A DNA stretch of 32,226 nucleotides from Bacteroidales bacterium. Its GTDB lineage: Bacteria; Bacteroidota; Bacteroidia; Bacteroidales; UBA932. The first letter of the stretch is position 1. Each line of letters starts with the position of its first letter. Location of the stretch: contig JAFUUB010000095.1 in NCBI GenBank assembly GCA_017483985.1, positions 1 through 32,226 on the forward strand, given 5' to 3'. Of this stretch, positions 24,416-32,164 are shown piece by piece. Under the pieces are notes generated by a model. That model ran no database searches and had not been told where the DNA came from. It worked only from the letters and a program-made list of their open reading frames with translations. Both the position numbers and the translations under genes were made by a program.

Positions 24416-25696
24416 ATGCAAAACAAACAGCTTACCATCAAGCTCATCGTGATGAACTTCCTGGAGTTCGCCGTCTGGGGTGCCTACCTGACCTCCCTCG
24501 GCCGCTACCTGGGCAATGCCGGCCTCGGCCCGCAGATCAAATGGTTCTTCGCGATGCAGGGCATCGTCTCCATCTTCATGCCGACCCTCATGGGCATCGT
24601 CGCCGACCGCCACATCCAGGCCCAGAAGGTCCTGTCCCTCTGCCACGGTCTCGCCGGCCTGTTCATGATCGCCGCCGGCCTGTATTGCATGAACGCGGGC
24701 GCCAGCCTGGCCTTCGCTCCCCTGTTCGTCCTGTACAGCATCAGCGTCGCCTTCTTCATGCCGACGATTGCCATCGCCAACTCCGTGGCATACAACGCCC
24801 TGACCAAGGCCGGGATGGATCCGGTCAAGGATTTCCCGCCGATCCGCGTCTTCGGGACCGTCGGTTTCATCTGCAGCATGCTGGTCACCAACTTCCTGAA
24901 AATCGGCGGCACCGCCATGCAGGATTCCTATACCCAATTGATTTCCTCCGGTATCCTGTCCCTCGTCCTCTGCGGCTATGCGCTGACCATGCCGGCCTGC
25001 GAGACCAACAAGGGCGGCGGAGAGCAGACCCTCGCGGAAGCGTTCGGACTCAAGGCTTTCGCCCTCTTCAAGGACCGCCAGTTCGCCATCTTCTTCATCT
25101 TCTCGATGCTGCTGGGTGCCTCCCTCCAGATCACCAACGGCTACGCCAACACCTTCCTGGGTTCCTTCGCCGAAAACCCGGCCCTGGCCGACACCTTCGC
25201 CGTCAAGAATTCCAACGCCCTGATCTCCATCAGCCAGATCTCCGAGACCCTCTGCATCCTGCTGATCCCGTTCTTCATGAAGCGGTTCGGCATCAAGAAG
25301 GTCATGCTGATCGCCATGTTCGCCTGGGTCTTCCGCTTCGGTTTCTTCGGAGCCGGCTCCCCGGACATGCCGGGTGTCATCCTCTTCGTACTGAGCTGCA
25401 TCGTCTACGGTGTCGCCTTTGATTTCTTCAACATCTCCGGCTCCCTGTACGTCGAGCAGAACACCTCCACGGACATCCGCTCCAGCGCCCAGGGCCTGTT
25501 CATGCTGATGACCAACGGCCTCGGTGCCACCATCGGTACCCTCGCCGCCGGTGCCGTCGTGGACGCCACCGTCTACAACGCCGCCAATCCTTCCTGGAGC
25601 AAGGCCTGGTACATCTTCGCCGCCTACGCCTTCGTCGTCGGCATCCTCTTCATGATCCTGTTCAAGGATCCCCAGAAGCAGGAGGCTGCGAAATAA
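24416..25696 (+). CDS. nucleoside:H+ symporter (NupG/XapB family MFS permease)
   Basis: This 426-residue protein has about twelve hydrophobic segments and the features of the Nuc_H_symport family: the N-terminal KLIVMNFLEFAVWGAYLTSLG, the loop RVFGTVGFICSMLV, and SSAQGLFMLMTNGLGATIGT in the C-terminal half. It should import nucleosides driven by protons, feeding salvage enzymes such as the HPRT-adenylate kinase in this window. It is transcribed alone, divergent from tgt, and convergent with the M3 peptidase gene. Fine substrate choice cannot be read off. Confidence 0.9.
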   Translation: MQNKQLTIKLIVMNFLEFAVWGAYLTSLGRYLGNAGLGPQIKWFFAMQGIVSIFMPTLMGIVADRHIQAQKVLSLCHGLAGLFMIAAGLYCMNAGASLAFAPLFVLYSISVAFFMPTIAIANSVAYNALTKAGMDPVKDFPPIRVFGTVGFICSMLVTNFLKIGGTAMQDSYTQLISSGILSLVLCGYALTMPACETNKGGGEQTLAEAFGLKAFALFKDRQFAIFFIFSMLLGASLQITNGYANTFLGSFAENPALADTFAVKNSNALISISQISETLCILLIPFFMKRFGIKKVMLIAMFAWVFRFGFFGAGSPDMPGVILFVLSCIVYGVAFDFFNISGSLYVEQNTSTDIRSSAQGLFMLMTNGLGATIGTLAAGAVVDATVYNAANPSWSKAWYIFAAYAFVVGILFMILFKDPQKQEAAK

Positions 25697-25720
25697 AAAA
25701 AAGGGACCCTACAGGATCCC
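25695..25720 (-). terminator. intrinsic terminator of the M3 peptidase gene
   Basis: On the minus strand GGGATCCTGTAGGGTCCC (25720-25703) forms a hairpin followed by eight T residues (25702-25695). It starts inside the peptidase CDS and includes its TAG stop. For the convergent permease transcript the same hairpin lacks a U-tract, so it mainly serves the minus strand. Confidence 0.75.
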
Positions 25721-27721
25721 CAGTTTGCGCAGCAAGGCTTCCGGCTGCGGGTCATGCCCCCGGAAGTTGCGATACAAGACACTTTCATCCTCGGACGAAC
25801 CCCGTTCGAGGATGTTTTTTCTGAAGCGGCCGGCCGTCACCCGGTCGAAAATCCCGTTCTCCTGGAAGAGGGCGAAGGCATCGGCTTCCAGGACCTCAGC
25901 CCATTTGTAGCTGTAGTAGCCGGCGCTGTATCCGCCGGAGAAGATGTGTCCGAAAGAGGGGCATACCGCCGTCCCTTCCACGGCAGGCAGGGTCCGGCAG
26001 GAGGCCAGGACCCGGTTCTCAAAGGTTTCCACATCCTCGTCCGGGACCTCGGTCAGGGTATGCCAGGCCATGTCAAGCAGGCCGAACTGCAGCTGGCGGA
26101 CCTGGGCGTAGCCCGCCTGGAAATTGCGGGCGGCCACGATCCGGCGGATGTATTCTTCCGGCAGGGGTTCCCCGGTTTCATAATGCCGGGCGAAGGTATC
26201 CAGCCAGGCGGGCTCATAGGCCCAGTTTTCCATGATCTGGGAAGGCAGTTCCACGAAATCGCGCGCCACGTTCGTACCGCTCTGGGACGGGTAGCGACCG
26301 CGGGACAGCATCCCGTGCAGGGAATGGCCGAACTCGTGCAGGAAGGTCTCCACTTCGCCATGGGTCAGCAGCGAAGGCTTGCCGGCGGCAGGCTTGGAGA
26401 AATTGGTCACGATGCTGATGAAGGGACGGTAATCCTTTCCGTCCTGCATGTACTGACCCCGGAATTCCGTCATCCAGGCTCCGCCGCGCTTGCTTTCCCG
26501 CGGGAAGAAATCGGCATAGAAAAGGGCCAGGTGCTCCCCCTTCTCATCCAGGACCTCGTAAACCCGGACATCCTTGTGATAGACCGGGATATCCTTCCGC
26601 TCCGAGAAGGAAAGGCCATACAGGCGGCCGGCCAGTCCCAGCACGGCGCCGATGGTATCATCCAGGTTGAAGTAGGGCTTGAGCAGCTGTTCGTCGACAT
26701 CGAAGCGGGCCCGGCGCATCCGTTCCGACAAGAAACTGAAATCCCAGGGCATCAACGGTTCCCCGAACCCTTCCGCCCGTGCGAAACCGGACAGTTCCTG
26801 CACCTCCCGGCGGGCCACCGGGAGCGAAGGTTCCATGAGCCGGTCCAGGAACCGGTCGACCGTCCCGCGGGTTTTCGCCATCCGGGGCTCCAGCGCGTAG
26901 TCCGCATAGGTCCCGTAGCCCAGCAGGCGGGCCAGCTCGAGCCGCAGCCGGACGATGTCCCGGATCACCGGCGCGTTCGTATCCAGCGCACGGCTGTTGT
27001 ACGCCCGCCACATCCGCTCACGCAGGTTCCTGCGGGTGCTGAACTTCAGGAAAGGACCGTAACTCGGGGCATGCAGCGTGAACAGCCAACCCTCCTGACC
27101 CTTCTCCTGCGCCGCTTCGCGGGCGGATTCCCGTACATATTCCGGCAGGCCTTCCAGATCCGCCTCCTCCGTCAGCAGCAGGGAAAACGCATTGGTCGCC
27201 GCCAGGGTCTGCTGCCCGAATTTCAACTCCAGCAGATCCAGCTGTTCCCGGATCTGCCCGAACCTACCACGCTCGGCTTCCCCGAGGGCCGCGCCGCTGC
27301 GGACAAAGCTCCGGTAGGTCTCTTCCAGCAGCCGCTGCCGGTCCCGTTCCGTTTCCTGTGCCGCCTGGTGGACCTGACGGACCCGTTCGAACAGGGGCCG
27401 GTTCAGGGAGACATACAGCGAGAACTCCGTCAGCATCGGGGATACCTGCTCGGCGATCGCTTCCATCTGCGGGTCCGAGTCGGCCTCCAGGAGATTGAAG
27501 AAAATTCCTTCAACCGCGGCCAGGTCACGGCCAGCGTATTCCAGGGCCTCCACCGTATTGGCGAAGGTCGGCGGTTCGGGGTTGCCCACAATGGCGTCGA
27601 TTTCCGTTTTCGCCCGGCGTACCGCCTCTTCAAAGGCGGGAACGTAGTGTTCTTTCCGGATCAGGTCGAAACGCGGTGCGCCGAAAGGGGCGTCAGAAGG
27701 GATCAGGAGCGGATTATCCAT
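25709..27721 (-). CDS. M3-family metallopeptidase (oligopeptidase A / peptidyl-dipeptidase Dcp type)
   Basis: This 670-residue zinc peptidase cleaves short peptides. The site is HEFGH (462-466) in VETFLHEFGHSLHGMLSRGRYPSQSGT, with E491 of DFVELPSQIMENW as third ligand. The largely helical N-terminal half and the C-terminal GYSAGYYSYKWAEVLEADAFALF are typical of Dcp/OpdA. No signal peptide is visible, so it is probably cytosolic. The ATG at 27721 overlaps the stop of the zinc-ribbon gene upstream by 8 bases, so both are likely made from one transcript. A terminator overlaps its 3' end. Confidence 0.93.
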   Translation of the reverse strand: MDNPLLIPSDAPFGAPRFDLIRKEHYVPAFEEAVRRAKTEIDAIVGNPEPPTFANTVEALEYAGRDLAAVEGIFFNLLEADSDPQMEAIAEQVSPMLTEFSLYVSLNRPLFERVRQVHQAAQETERDRQRLLEETYRSFVRSGAALGEAERGRFGQIREQLDLLELKFGQQTLAATNAFSLLLTEEADLEGLPEYVRESAREAAQEKGQEGWLFTLHAPSYGPFLKFSTRRNLRERMWRAYNSRALDTNAPVIRDIVRLRLELARLLGYGTYADYALEPRMAKTRGTVDRFLDRLMEPSLPVARREVQELSGFARAEGFGEPLMPWDFSFLSERMRRARFDVDEQLLKPYFNLDDTIGAVLGLAGRLYGLSFSERKDIPVYHKDVRVYEVLDEKGEHLALFYADFFPRESKRGGAWMTEFRGQYMQDGKDYRPFISIVTNFSKPAAGKPSLLTHGEVETFLHEFGHSLHGMLSRGRYPSQSGTNVARDFVELPSQIMENWAYEPAWLDTFARHYETGEPLPEEYIRRIVAARNFQAGYAQVRQLQFGLLDMAWHTLTEVPDEDVETFENRVLASCRTLPAVEGTAVCPSFGHIFSGGYSAGYYSYKWAEVLEADAFALFQENGIFDRVTAGRFRKNILERGSSEDESVLYRNFRGHDPQPEALLRKLGIL

Positions 27722-28157
27722 GGTTCTTGTTTTTCATCTTCACAGACGGCAAAGTTACATCATTTTCGCCGGTCTTCCGCCTCGGCACGGCAATTTTGGT
27801 CAAATTGGAGACCTGCACCGGGGTCTGGCGGAAGCGGATGTCGTAGCACATGTACTCGAACCGCTTCCCGACCGGAATGGCCGCCGTCACATACTGGGGA
27901 TCATACCCCAAGGCACGCAGGTCGTACAGGTTCATCCGGCTGATCCCCAGCTTGAGCAGGTCATTCAGCACTTCGTAATTCCGGGACAGCGTTGCCTTGA
28001 CCTTGACCCGGTAGCTCCGGGAGGCCTTTTCCAGGCGGTTGTGCCACCGGTTCTTGCAGCTTTCGCAGCAGAACTTCTTGTCCGGGCGGCCATACGTGAT
28101 GGCATCGCCGCACTCCAGGCAGTGCACCAGGGCATCCTCATCGATCTTGTAAGCCAT
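27714..28157 (-). CDS. small zinc-ribbon protein, function unknown
   Basis: This basic protein has 147 residues. C13-x2-C16 and C30/C31-x2-C34 (HCLECGDAITY...KKFCCESCKNRW) form a likely zinc ribbon. A helical stretch follows (LSRNYEVLNDLLKLGISRMN), then LYDLRALGYDPQYVTA, and a tail rich in Lys/Arg. I chose the ATG at 28157 (MAYKIDEDAL) since conserved-looking sequence begins there; the frame is open a further 16 codons upstream. It looks like a conserved Bacteroidales hypothetical protein, but I know no function for it. It overlaps the M3 peptidase start by 8 bases. Binding to nucleic acid is a guess from charge and zinc ribbon. Confidence 0.75.
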   Translation of the reverse strand: MAYKIDEDALVHCLECGDAITYGRPDKKFCCESCKNRWHNRLEKASRSYRVKVKATLSRNYEVLNDLLKLGISRMNLYDLRALGYDPQYVTAAIPVGKRFEYMCYDIRFRQTPVQVSNLTKIAVPRRKTGENDVTLPSVKMKNKNHG

Positions 28158-28531
28158 CGTCTCTGATTTTTCGCACAAGGTCGGTTCCTTTCCCCTATTC
28201 CGCAAGCAAAACTTGCCCGGGAAACGGATTTTACCCGAATCTTTTCCATCCTAACTTTTTTCCTTGCCGTCCCGGCGCAATACAGGATCATCTTGGCGGC
28301 AAAAGAAAAAATCCAGCCCGGGCCCGGAGCAAGTTGCCCGGGCCGGGAGATCCGCCGGATCCGCCCAAAAACCCGCTGTCCTGAAGCCGCATGGCAAAAA
28401 GGTGCGGCAAAATTCGGAAGTCCGTCCGTTGCTTGGGGGAAACCCCGTCCGGAATCACCTTACTTTGCCCCTGTCCACCAAGCGCGCAAAGAGAACGTGG
28501 AACCCAAGTTCAACCGAAAAATCATGCAACC
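28158..28531. other. intergenic region between the zinc-ribbon gene and ssb
   Basis: These 374 bases hold no credible gene. They contain GC-rich repeats of the core GCCCGGG (around 28214, 28316 and 28336), a small hairpin GCAAG-CAAAA-CTTGC (28202-28216) in the leader of the zinc-ribbon gene, a GGGG-GAAA-CCCC stem (28435-28446), and the ssb promoter box. I see no tRNA or known RNA fold. Confidence 0.5.
28460..28467 (+). promoter_or_regulatory. -7 promoter element for ssb
   Basis: TTACTTTG differs from TAnnTTTG at one position and lies 65 bases before the ssb ATG. No exact TTTG at -33 is visible. Confidence 0.4.
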
Positions 28532-28696
28532 ATGGAACAAATCAACAAAATTGAAATCGTCGGCCTCGTCGGCAGCGTCCGCACCAACATGGTCTCCGGC
28601 AACCTGGTCGTCAACTTCACCGTCGCGACGACCGCCGCGTACAAAGGAAGGGATGGCAACGCCATCATGGATACGACCTGTTATAGCAACAGATAG
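28532..28696 (+). pseudogene. ssb: single-strand DNA-binding protein, truncated by element insertion
   Basis: The ATG at 28532 starts MEQINKIEIVGLVGSVRTN and continues VVNFTVATTAAYKGRDGNAIMDTT, the N-terminal half of a Bacteroidales SSB OB-fold. The next codons should encode W-(H/Y)-N-V, but at 28676-28680 (ACCTG) the host sequence runs into the left end of the mobile element. The frame then reads CYSNR and stops at 28694-28696. Only about 48 native residues remain, too few for the OB-fold, and the acidic C-terminal tip is missing. The rest of the gene should lie beyond the right end of the window. Since SSB is normally essential, another intact copy, a mixed population or an assembly join must be considered. 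Confidence 0.85.
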
Positions 28697-28703
28697 ATTA
28701 TCA
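28676..28703 (+). repeat. left terminal inverted repeat of the RIT element
   Basis: It begins ACCTGTTAT and ends TTATCA and matches the reverse complement of 32198-32225 at 19 of 28 positions; the outer nine and inner six are identical. GTTAT/ATTAT repeats at 17-base spacing inside it resemble paired recombinase-binding arms. The ACCTG also belongs to the ssb reading frame, so the exact crossover is uncertain by a few bases. Confidence 0.7.
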
Positions 28704-28718
28704 CAAGTACATTACTGA

Positions 28719-28749
28719 AGTTGCCCATCACGGTTAATGACGGGCAACT
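28719..28749 (+). terminator. terminator-like hairpin just inside the left end
   Basis: AGTTGCCCATCA (28719-28730) pairs with TGACGGGCAACT (28738-28749), 11 of 12 pairs with one mismatch, around a 7-base loop. CTTTTGCTTTTTCTCTTTT follows on the plus strand. It would stop transcription entering from the broken ssb gene. It also lies 28 bases past the last recombinase stop and may end that transcript, though without a U-tract on that strand. Confidence 0.7.
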
Positions 28750-28776
28750 CTTTTGCTTTTTCTCTTTTGATAACGA

Positions 28777-29802
28777 TTATACCAGGCTTTTTAAGTATTC
28801 CTTTAGCTTGCTATTTCTTTCCCACGATTTGACCTTCGGCTCGGTTAAGCCAACTTCAGCGTAGGCGTTTTCCAGTGCTTTCCGTTTCTGTTCCGAGTCT
28901 GCCCTTGCGTATATCTCAGTAGTTTGTATTGACACGTGTCCTAAGATGTCCCTTATGTAGATCAGATTTACGCCAGCTTGTAGAAGATGCATCGCTCTAG
29001 AGTGCCTTAAGACATGAGGGCTGATCTTTTTCGGGACGAGTTCATCATGAAGGAGTTGAGCTTCATGATAGTACTTATTCAAGACATATGTTATTCCAGC
29101 GGTAGTCAGTTTTTCTCCCCAGGTATTATAGAAGAGGGGATGTGATTCTCGACTAGGAAGATTTAAGTGCTGCTCATTAAGGTATGTCTCAAGGAGGTGT
29201 ACGATATTACCGTCCAGAGGGACGATCCTCGTTTTATTCCCTTTACCGTGTATCATAACAACGCTAGGTTTTGACAAGCGCAAAGAGGAGGGAGTAAGGT
29301 CTATCAGTTCCTGTACTCTTGCTCCTGTATTATAGAGCAAGGATAACATGGTCAGGTCTCTACGTCCTTTTACGGATGACACGTCGATGGTTTCCAAGAC
29401 GGATTTGATACCATCTATCGTCAGATAATGGATTGATCCTTGTGGGCCTTTTTTATTCTGGATAGAGCACACCTGTTTCCACTGGGCCATATGCAGAGGG
29501 TCCACGTACATCAGATATTTACAGAAGGATTTCATGACCACACATCTGTGATTCCTTGTCCTGACCGTGGCTGATTTGTTGGTTTCCAGCCAGTCCAGGT
29601 AGTTCAAGACATTGACCTTATTGACATTAGCCAATGATATTCTATCTGGCTTTATATGATGTTCGTCCTCCAGATATGACAGGAAGAGTGTGAAGGCGTC
29701 TCTATATGCCCTTATTGTATTTGTGCTACATCCCTTTTCCTGCACGAGATATCCCATGAAGAACGATTCCAGCACTTTTGCAAAGTCTTTATACTGATCC
29801 AT
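28777..29802 (-). CDS. tyrosine recombinase, third gene of the RIT trio
   Basis: This 341-residue phage-integrase-family recombinase has an N-terminal SAM-like core-binding domain (about 1-110) and a C-terminal catalytic domain with R162 (TGARVQEL), K187, H263-V-L-R266 (SPHVLRHSRA), H289 (LGHVSIQTT) and the nucleophile Y298 (EIYAR). All are intact. The ATG at 29802 (MDQYKDF) gives a 14-base overlap with the middle gene, the same overlap as at the other junction. The ATG at 29823 is an alternative. The domain is closest in look to short XerD-like integrases. In known RIT elements this would be the RitC position. Confidence 0.88.
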   Translation of the reverse strand: MDQYKDFAKVLESFFMGYLVQEKGCSTNTIRAYRDAFTLFLSYLEDEHHIKPDRISLANVNKVNVLNYLDWLETNKSATVRTRNHRCVVMKSFCKYLMYVDPLHMAQWKQVCSIQNKKGPQGSIHYLTIDGIKSVLETIDVSSVKGRRDLTMLSLLYNTGARVQELIDLTPSSLRLSKPSVVMIHGKGNKTRIVPLDGNIVHLLETYLNEQHLNLPSRESHPLFYNTWGEKLTTAGITYVLNKYYHEAQLLHDELVPKKISPHVLRHSRAMHLLQAGVNLIYIRDILGHVSIQTTEIYARADSEQKRKALENAYAEVGLTEPKVKSWERNSKLKEYLKSLV

Positions 29803-30811
29803 TTTTGTGTGCGTTAACGGCATTGTTTATTATAGCATCAAGAGAACAGGAGAGCGGCTCCGTTAGTTTTATTATGTCGGGATACGCCATTTGAGCGAGC
29901 CTGAGATAGTATTCCGTGGCCTGGACATCACAATGTCCCATATATACGGCCAACGATGGCAGACAGCAATATGGATCTTTCCCAGAGTTGACCATTTTTA
30001 TCAAGGCGTGCACGCAAGCAGTATGTCTTAGGTCATGTACCCTGATACCGTGGCGGCCTTGCTGGTGTTCTATCCCGGCATTTCTGCAGATTGCCTTAAA
30101 GCGCAATAAGATAGTCCCTGAGTTACATTTTGTCCCATCAGCCTTTATAAAGAAGGGGCTTGACGGGTCTTCTATTCCTCGCTTATGGATTCTGCTCCTA
30201 TTTTTTATGTATTCTCGTAGTACAGTTTCTAGGGATTCGTTGATTGGGGCGAACCTGTCGCTATTATTCTTGGTGTTTCGTATGACTATGCAATGCTTGT
30301 CAAACATGACATCGCGATTCTCTATCCCAAGAGCTTCATTTATTCTAACACCGGTGCTGTAAAGGAGGCGAAGCAATGCCGGCATCACGAGTTGATGGCT
30401 GTCTTTCGTATATAGTCGATTCCTCCAGTCATCACATTCTTGGAAGATTCTGGCCATTTCGTCGTACGAGAAGATATACGGAACAAAGGTTCTTTTGCCT
30501 GGTTTGGGGAGCCGCGGGATATGACATAGCACCCCACAACCACATAAGTATTTGAGGAACCTTGACATATAAGCCGCCTCGTGATACAGAGTTATCTGGT
30601 TTAGTTTGTTCCATCTATCCAACCAGCCCTTGTATATGTCCTCTGACAGGAGTTGATCAGCCTGATAGTTGACCTTCACGAGGTGTTGATCAAAGGTTCG
30701 AAGTGCGAACTCAACCAATTTGGGATTCTTCCCTTGAGATTCATATTCGGCAAGGTATGCTCTCATATAAGGAGCAAGGGGACTGACAAAGTCATACTCA
30801 ATTTTCTCCAT
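29789..30811 (-). CDS. tyrosine recombinase, middle gene of the RIT trio
   Basis: This 340-residue tyrosine recombinase has R156 (TGVRINEAL), K181 (NTKNNSDRF), H259-D-L-R262-H263 (VHDLRHTACVHAL), H293 (MGHCDVQAT) and the nucleophile at Y301/Y302. All catalytic positions are kept. The spacing between the HxxR box and the second His is longer than usual (IKMVNSGKDPYCCLPSLAVY), which looks typical of this subgroup. The ATG at 30811 is preceded at 7 bases by a strong GGAGGG; the ATG at 30826 lacks such a site. It overlaps both neighbours by 14 bases. This is the RitB position. Confidence 0.88.
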   Translation of the reverse strand: MEKIEYDFVSPLAPYMRAYLAEYESQGKNPKLVEFALRTFDQHLVKVNYQADQLLSEDIYKGWLDRWNKLNQITLYHEAAYMSRFLKYLCGCGVLCHIPRLPKPGKRTFVPYIFSYDEMARIFQECDDWRNRLYTKDSHQLVMPALLRLLYSTGVRINEALGIENRDVMFDKHCIVIRNTKNNSDRFAPINESLETVLREYIKNRSRIHKRGIEDPSSPFFIKADGTKCNSGTILLRFKAICRNAGIEHQQGRHGIRVHDLRHTACVHALIKMVNSGKDPYCCLPSLAVYMGHCDVQATEYYLRLAQMAYPDIIKLTEPLSCSLDAIINNAVNAHKNGSV

Positions 30812-32039
30812 ACAATATCCCTCCATATTGATTGTAGTACTTACTATCCACCATGGGAACATCAAGAGAACAAGCTAACAGCGAGTTTATGTCAGTATTC
30901 AAGTATAGCATCGTTGAACTCGTGAACTCATGACCTAATGCCTCTGATATAACAGGTAGTTCTACCCCGTCATTCAATAAAGTCGATGCCAAGCTATGTC
31001 TTAGAGAATGCGGGCCAGCGTGCCTCCCAGATATGTCCGCCCCTGAGTTTATGATCCAACGATGGACACGGGATGTAATTAGGTTCGTCGTGACAGGCCT
31101 GTCCGGATATGTATGGCTTACGAAGATATTCTTTATCTCGGTCGGAGGGCGTCCATTTCGGATATAGTCTATTATTGCATTGCCAACATCTTCAAGTAAA
31201 GGAAGTGCGACATATATGCCGGTTTTCGATTGTTCTATCTCGATTATGTTCCTGTCCCAGTCAATATTTGAGAACTTTAGAGAACAGATGTCACCCGCTC
31301 TTATACCGAGCCGTGAAGCTAGGAGAACCATAGCGTAGTCGCGCTTCCCTACGGCGGTAGATCTATCGATAGAAGACTCAAGCTTTATAACTTCCTGAGG
31401 ACTATAGAACGACGGAAGCTTTCGACGCTCCTTATAATGTATGTCATCCAGACAACTCTTTTGTTCATAACTGATCAGGTTCTGCTCATACGCAAAGGTT
31501 AATAAAGATTTGATTAGTATACGGATTCTACGTTTTTGGAAGTTGGAAGAGTCAATATAACGGACAATAACGTCCCTGGACAGATTTTTTAGTGTGATTT
31601 TCTGCGCATGCATACTGACACAGAAGTAGCTTAGATAACTTCTGTATTGCGCAATAGTTGCCGTTCCAACATGACCCTCCATAGACTCAAGTAATGACAG
31701 GGCCGTTGAACCGATTTCTCCAGGGAACGAGCGAGTTTTGGGACAAGCTCCGCGCCGGTATATTGTATCGGAAGAAGTGCTCAAGATTAAGTTCAATCGC
31801 TTTATAAATTTATGTGCTCGCACCTTGATCCTGTCTTTCCACGACGAGGTTGCAACCATCTTGAGATACTTTTCCCCAACTAATGGCGTGTAATATCGAC
31901 ATGCTGTTTCTGTCATGTATTCAATCAGACGCCTAGCGTCCCAGACATATGCAACAATGACTCTTTCTGAGAAGCCACTTGCAATGAGGACCGCCCTACA
32001 TCGATGGATGATCCTTTCTTTTGAGATGTTCTTTTTCAT
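30798..32039 (-). CDS. tyrosine recombinase, first gene of the RIT trio
   Basis: This is the largest of the three, with 413 residues. The extra N-terminal region (about 1-105) precedes a core-binding domain (about 110-205). The catalytic domain has R247 (LGIRAGDICSL), K272 (QSKTGIY), H344-S-L-R347-H348 (GPHSLRHSLAS), H370 (LGHEFTSST) and nucleophile Y379 (MLYLN). All are intact. I chose the ATG at 32039 (MKKNISKER), because the 23 codons upstream to the ATG at 32108 run through a terminator-like hairpin and an unlikely Cys/Ser/Leu-rich stretch. It ends 14 bases inside the middle gene. This is the RitA position. Confidence 0.88.
   Translation of the reverse strand: MKKNISKERIIHRCRAVLIASGFSERVIVAYVWDARRLIEYMTETACRYYTPLVGEKYLKMVATSSWKDRIKVRAHKFIKRLNLILSTSSDTIYRRGACPKTRSFPGEIGSTALSLLESMEGHVGTATIAQYRSYLSYFCVSMHAQKITLKNLSRDVIVRYIDSSNFQKRRIRILIKSLLTFAYEQNLISYEQKSCLDDIHYKERRKLPSFYSPQEVIKLESSIDRSTAVGKRDYAMVLLASRLGIRAGDICSLKFSNIDWDRNIIEIEQSKTGIYVALPLLEDVGNAIIDYIRNGRPPTEIKNIFVSHTYPDRPVTTNLITSRVHRWIINSGADISGRHAGPHSLRHSLASTLLNDGVELPVISEALGHEFTSSTMLYLNTDINSLLACSLDVPMVDSKYYNQYGGILYGEN
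30819..30824 (-). promoter_or_regulatory. strong Shine-Dalgarno for the middle recombinase gene
   Basis: GGAGGG on the minus strand ends 7 bases before the ATG at 30811, within the end of the preceding gene. Bacteroidetes genes rarely use such sites, and none is apparent before the host genes I checked, so it hints that the element has a host history outside the phylum. Confidence 0.6.
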
Positions 32040-32051
32040 ACAATTGTTATC
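32040..32051 (-). repeat. subterminal copy of the terminal-repeat core
   Basis: GATAACAATTGT on the minus strand (32051-32040) is identical to 32199-32210 on the plus strand inside the right terminal repeat. A related plus-strand sequence, TTTGATAACGATTAT at 28766-28780, matches TTTGATAACAATTGT (32196-32210) at 13 of 15 bases. Thus TGATAA-type sites occur at both ends, directly before the first gene and at the end of the last. They may be accessory recombinase sites or operators. Confidence 0.5.
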
Positions 32052-32076
32052 GATAGAGATTATCAAAAGATACGAT

Positions 32077-32111
32077 AAAGAACAAAAAGAAAAAGAGGTG
32101 CAGTGCACCTC
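32077..32111 (-). terminator. terminator-like hairpin in the leader of the recombinase operon
   Basis: On the minus strand GAGGTGC-ACT-GCACCTC (32111-32095) is a perfect 7-bp hairpin followed by TTTTTCTTTTTG. It lies between the right end and the first recombinase gene (ATG at 32039), so transcripts entering from outside, or from a promoter near the end, would stop before the genes. An 8-bp inverted repeat upstream (32118-32125 with 32153-32160) could take part in attenuation. Confidence 0.65.
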
Positions 32112-32164
32112 AAGAATAGCTTGTTATCTAAGTCCTTAACACTGCTGGGCACAACAAGCTGAAA

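Noticed and set aside
28316..28346. GC-rich GCCCGGG repeats before ssb, considered as an RNA structure
   Set aside because: Short and imperfect, with no U-tract, conserved fold or known family; composition alone can explain them.
28926..28945. Perfect palindrome GACACGTGTC within the third recombinase gene, considered as a parS-like site
   Set aside because: It lies in the coding region for the conserved LGHVSIQTT motif and does not match parS outside the CACGTG core.
32040..32108. Longer N-terminus for the first recombinase (ATG at 32108)
   Set aside because: It runs through the terminator-like hairpin's U-tract and gives a Cys/Ser/Leu-rich leader unlike a recombinase N-terminus; MKKNISKER at 32039 looks like the true start.
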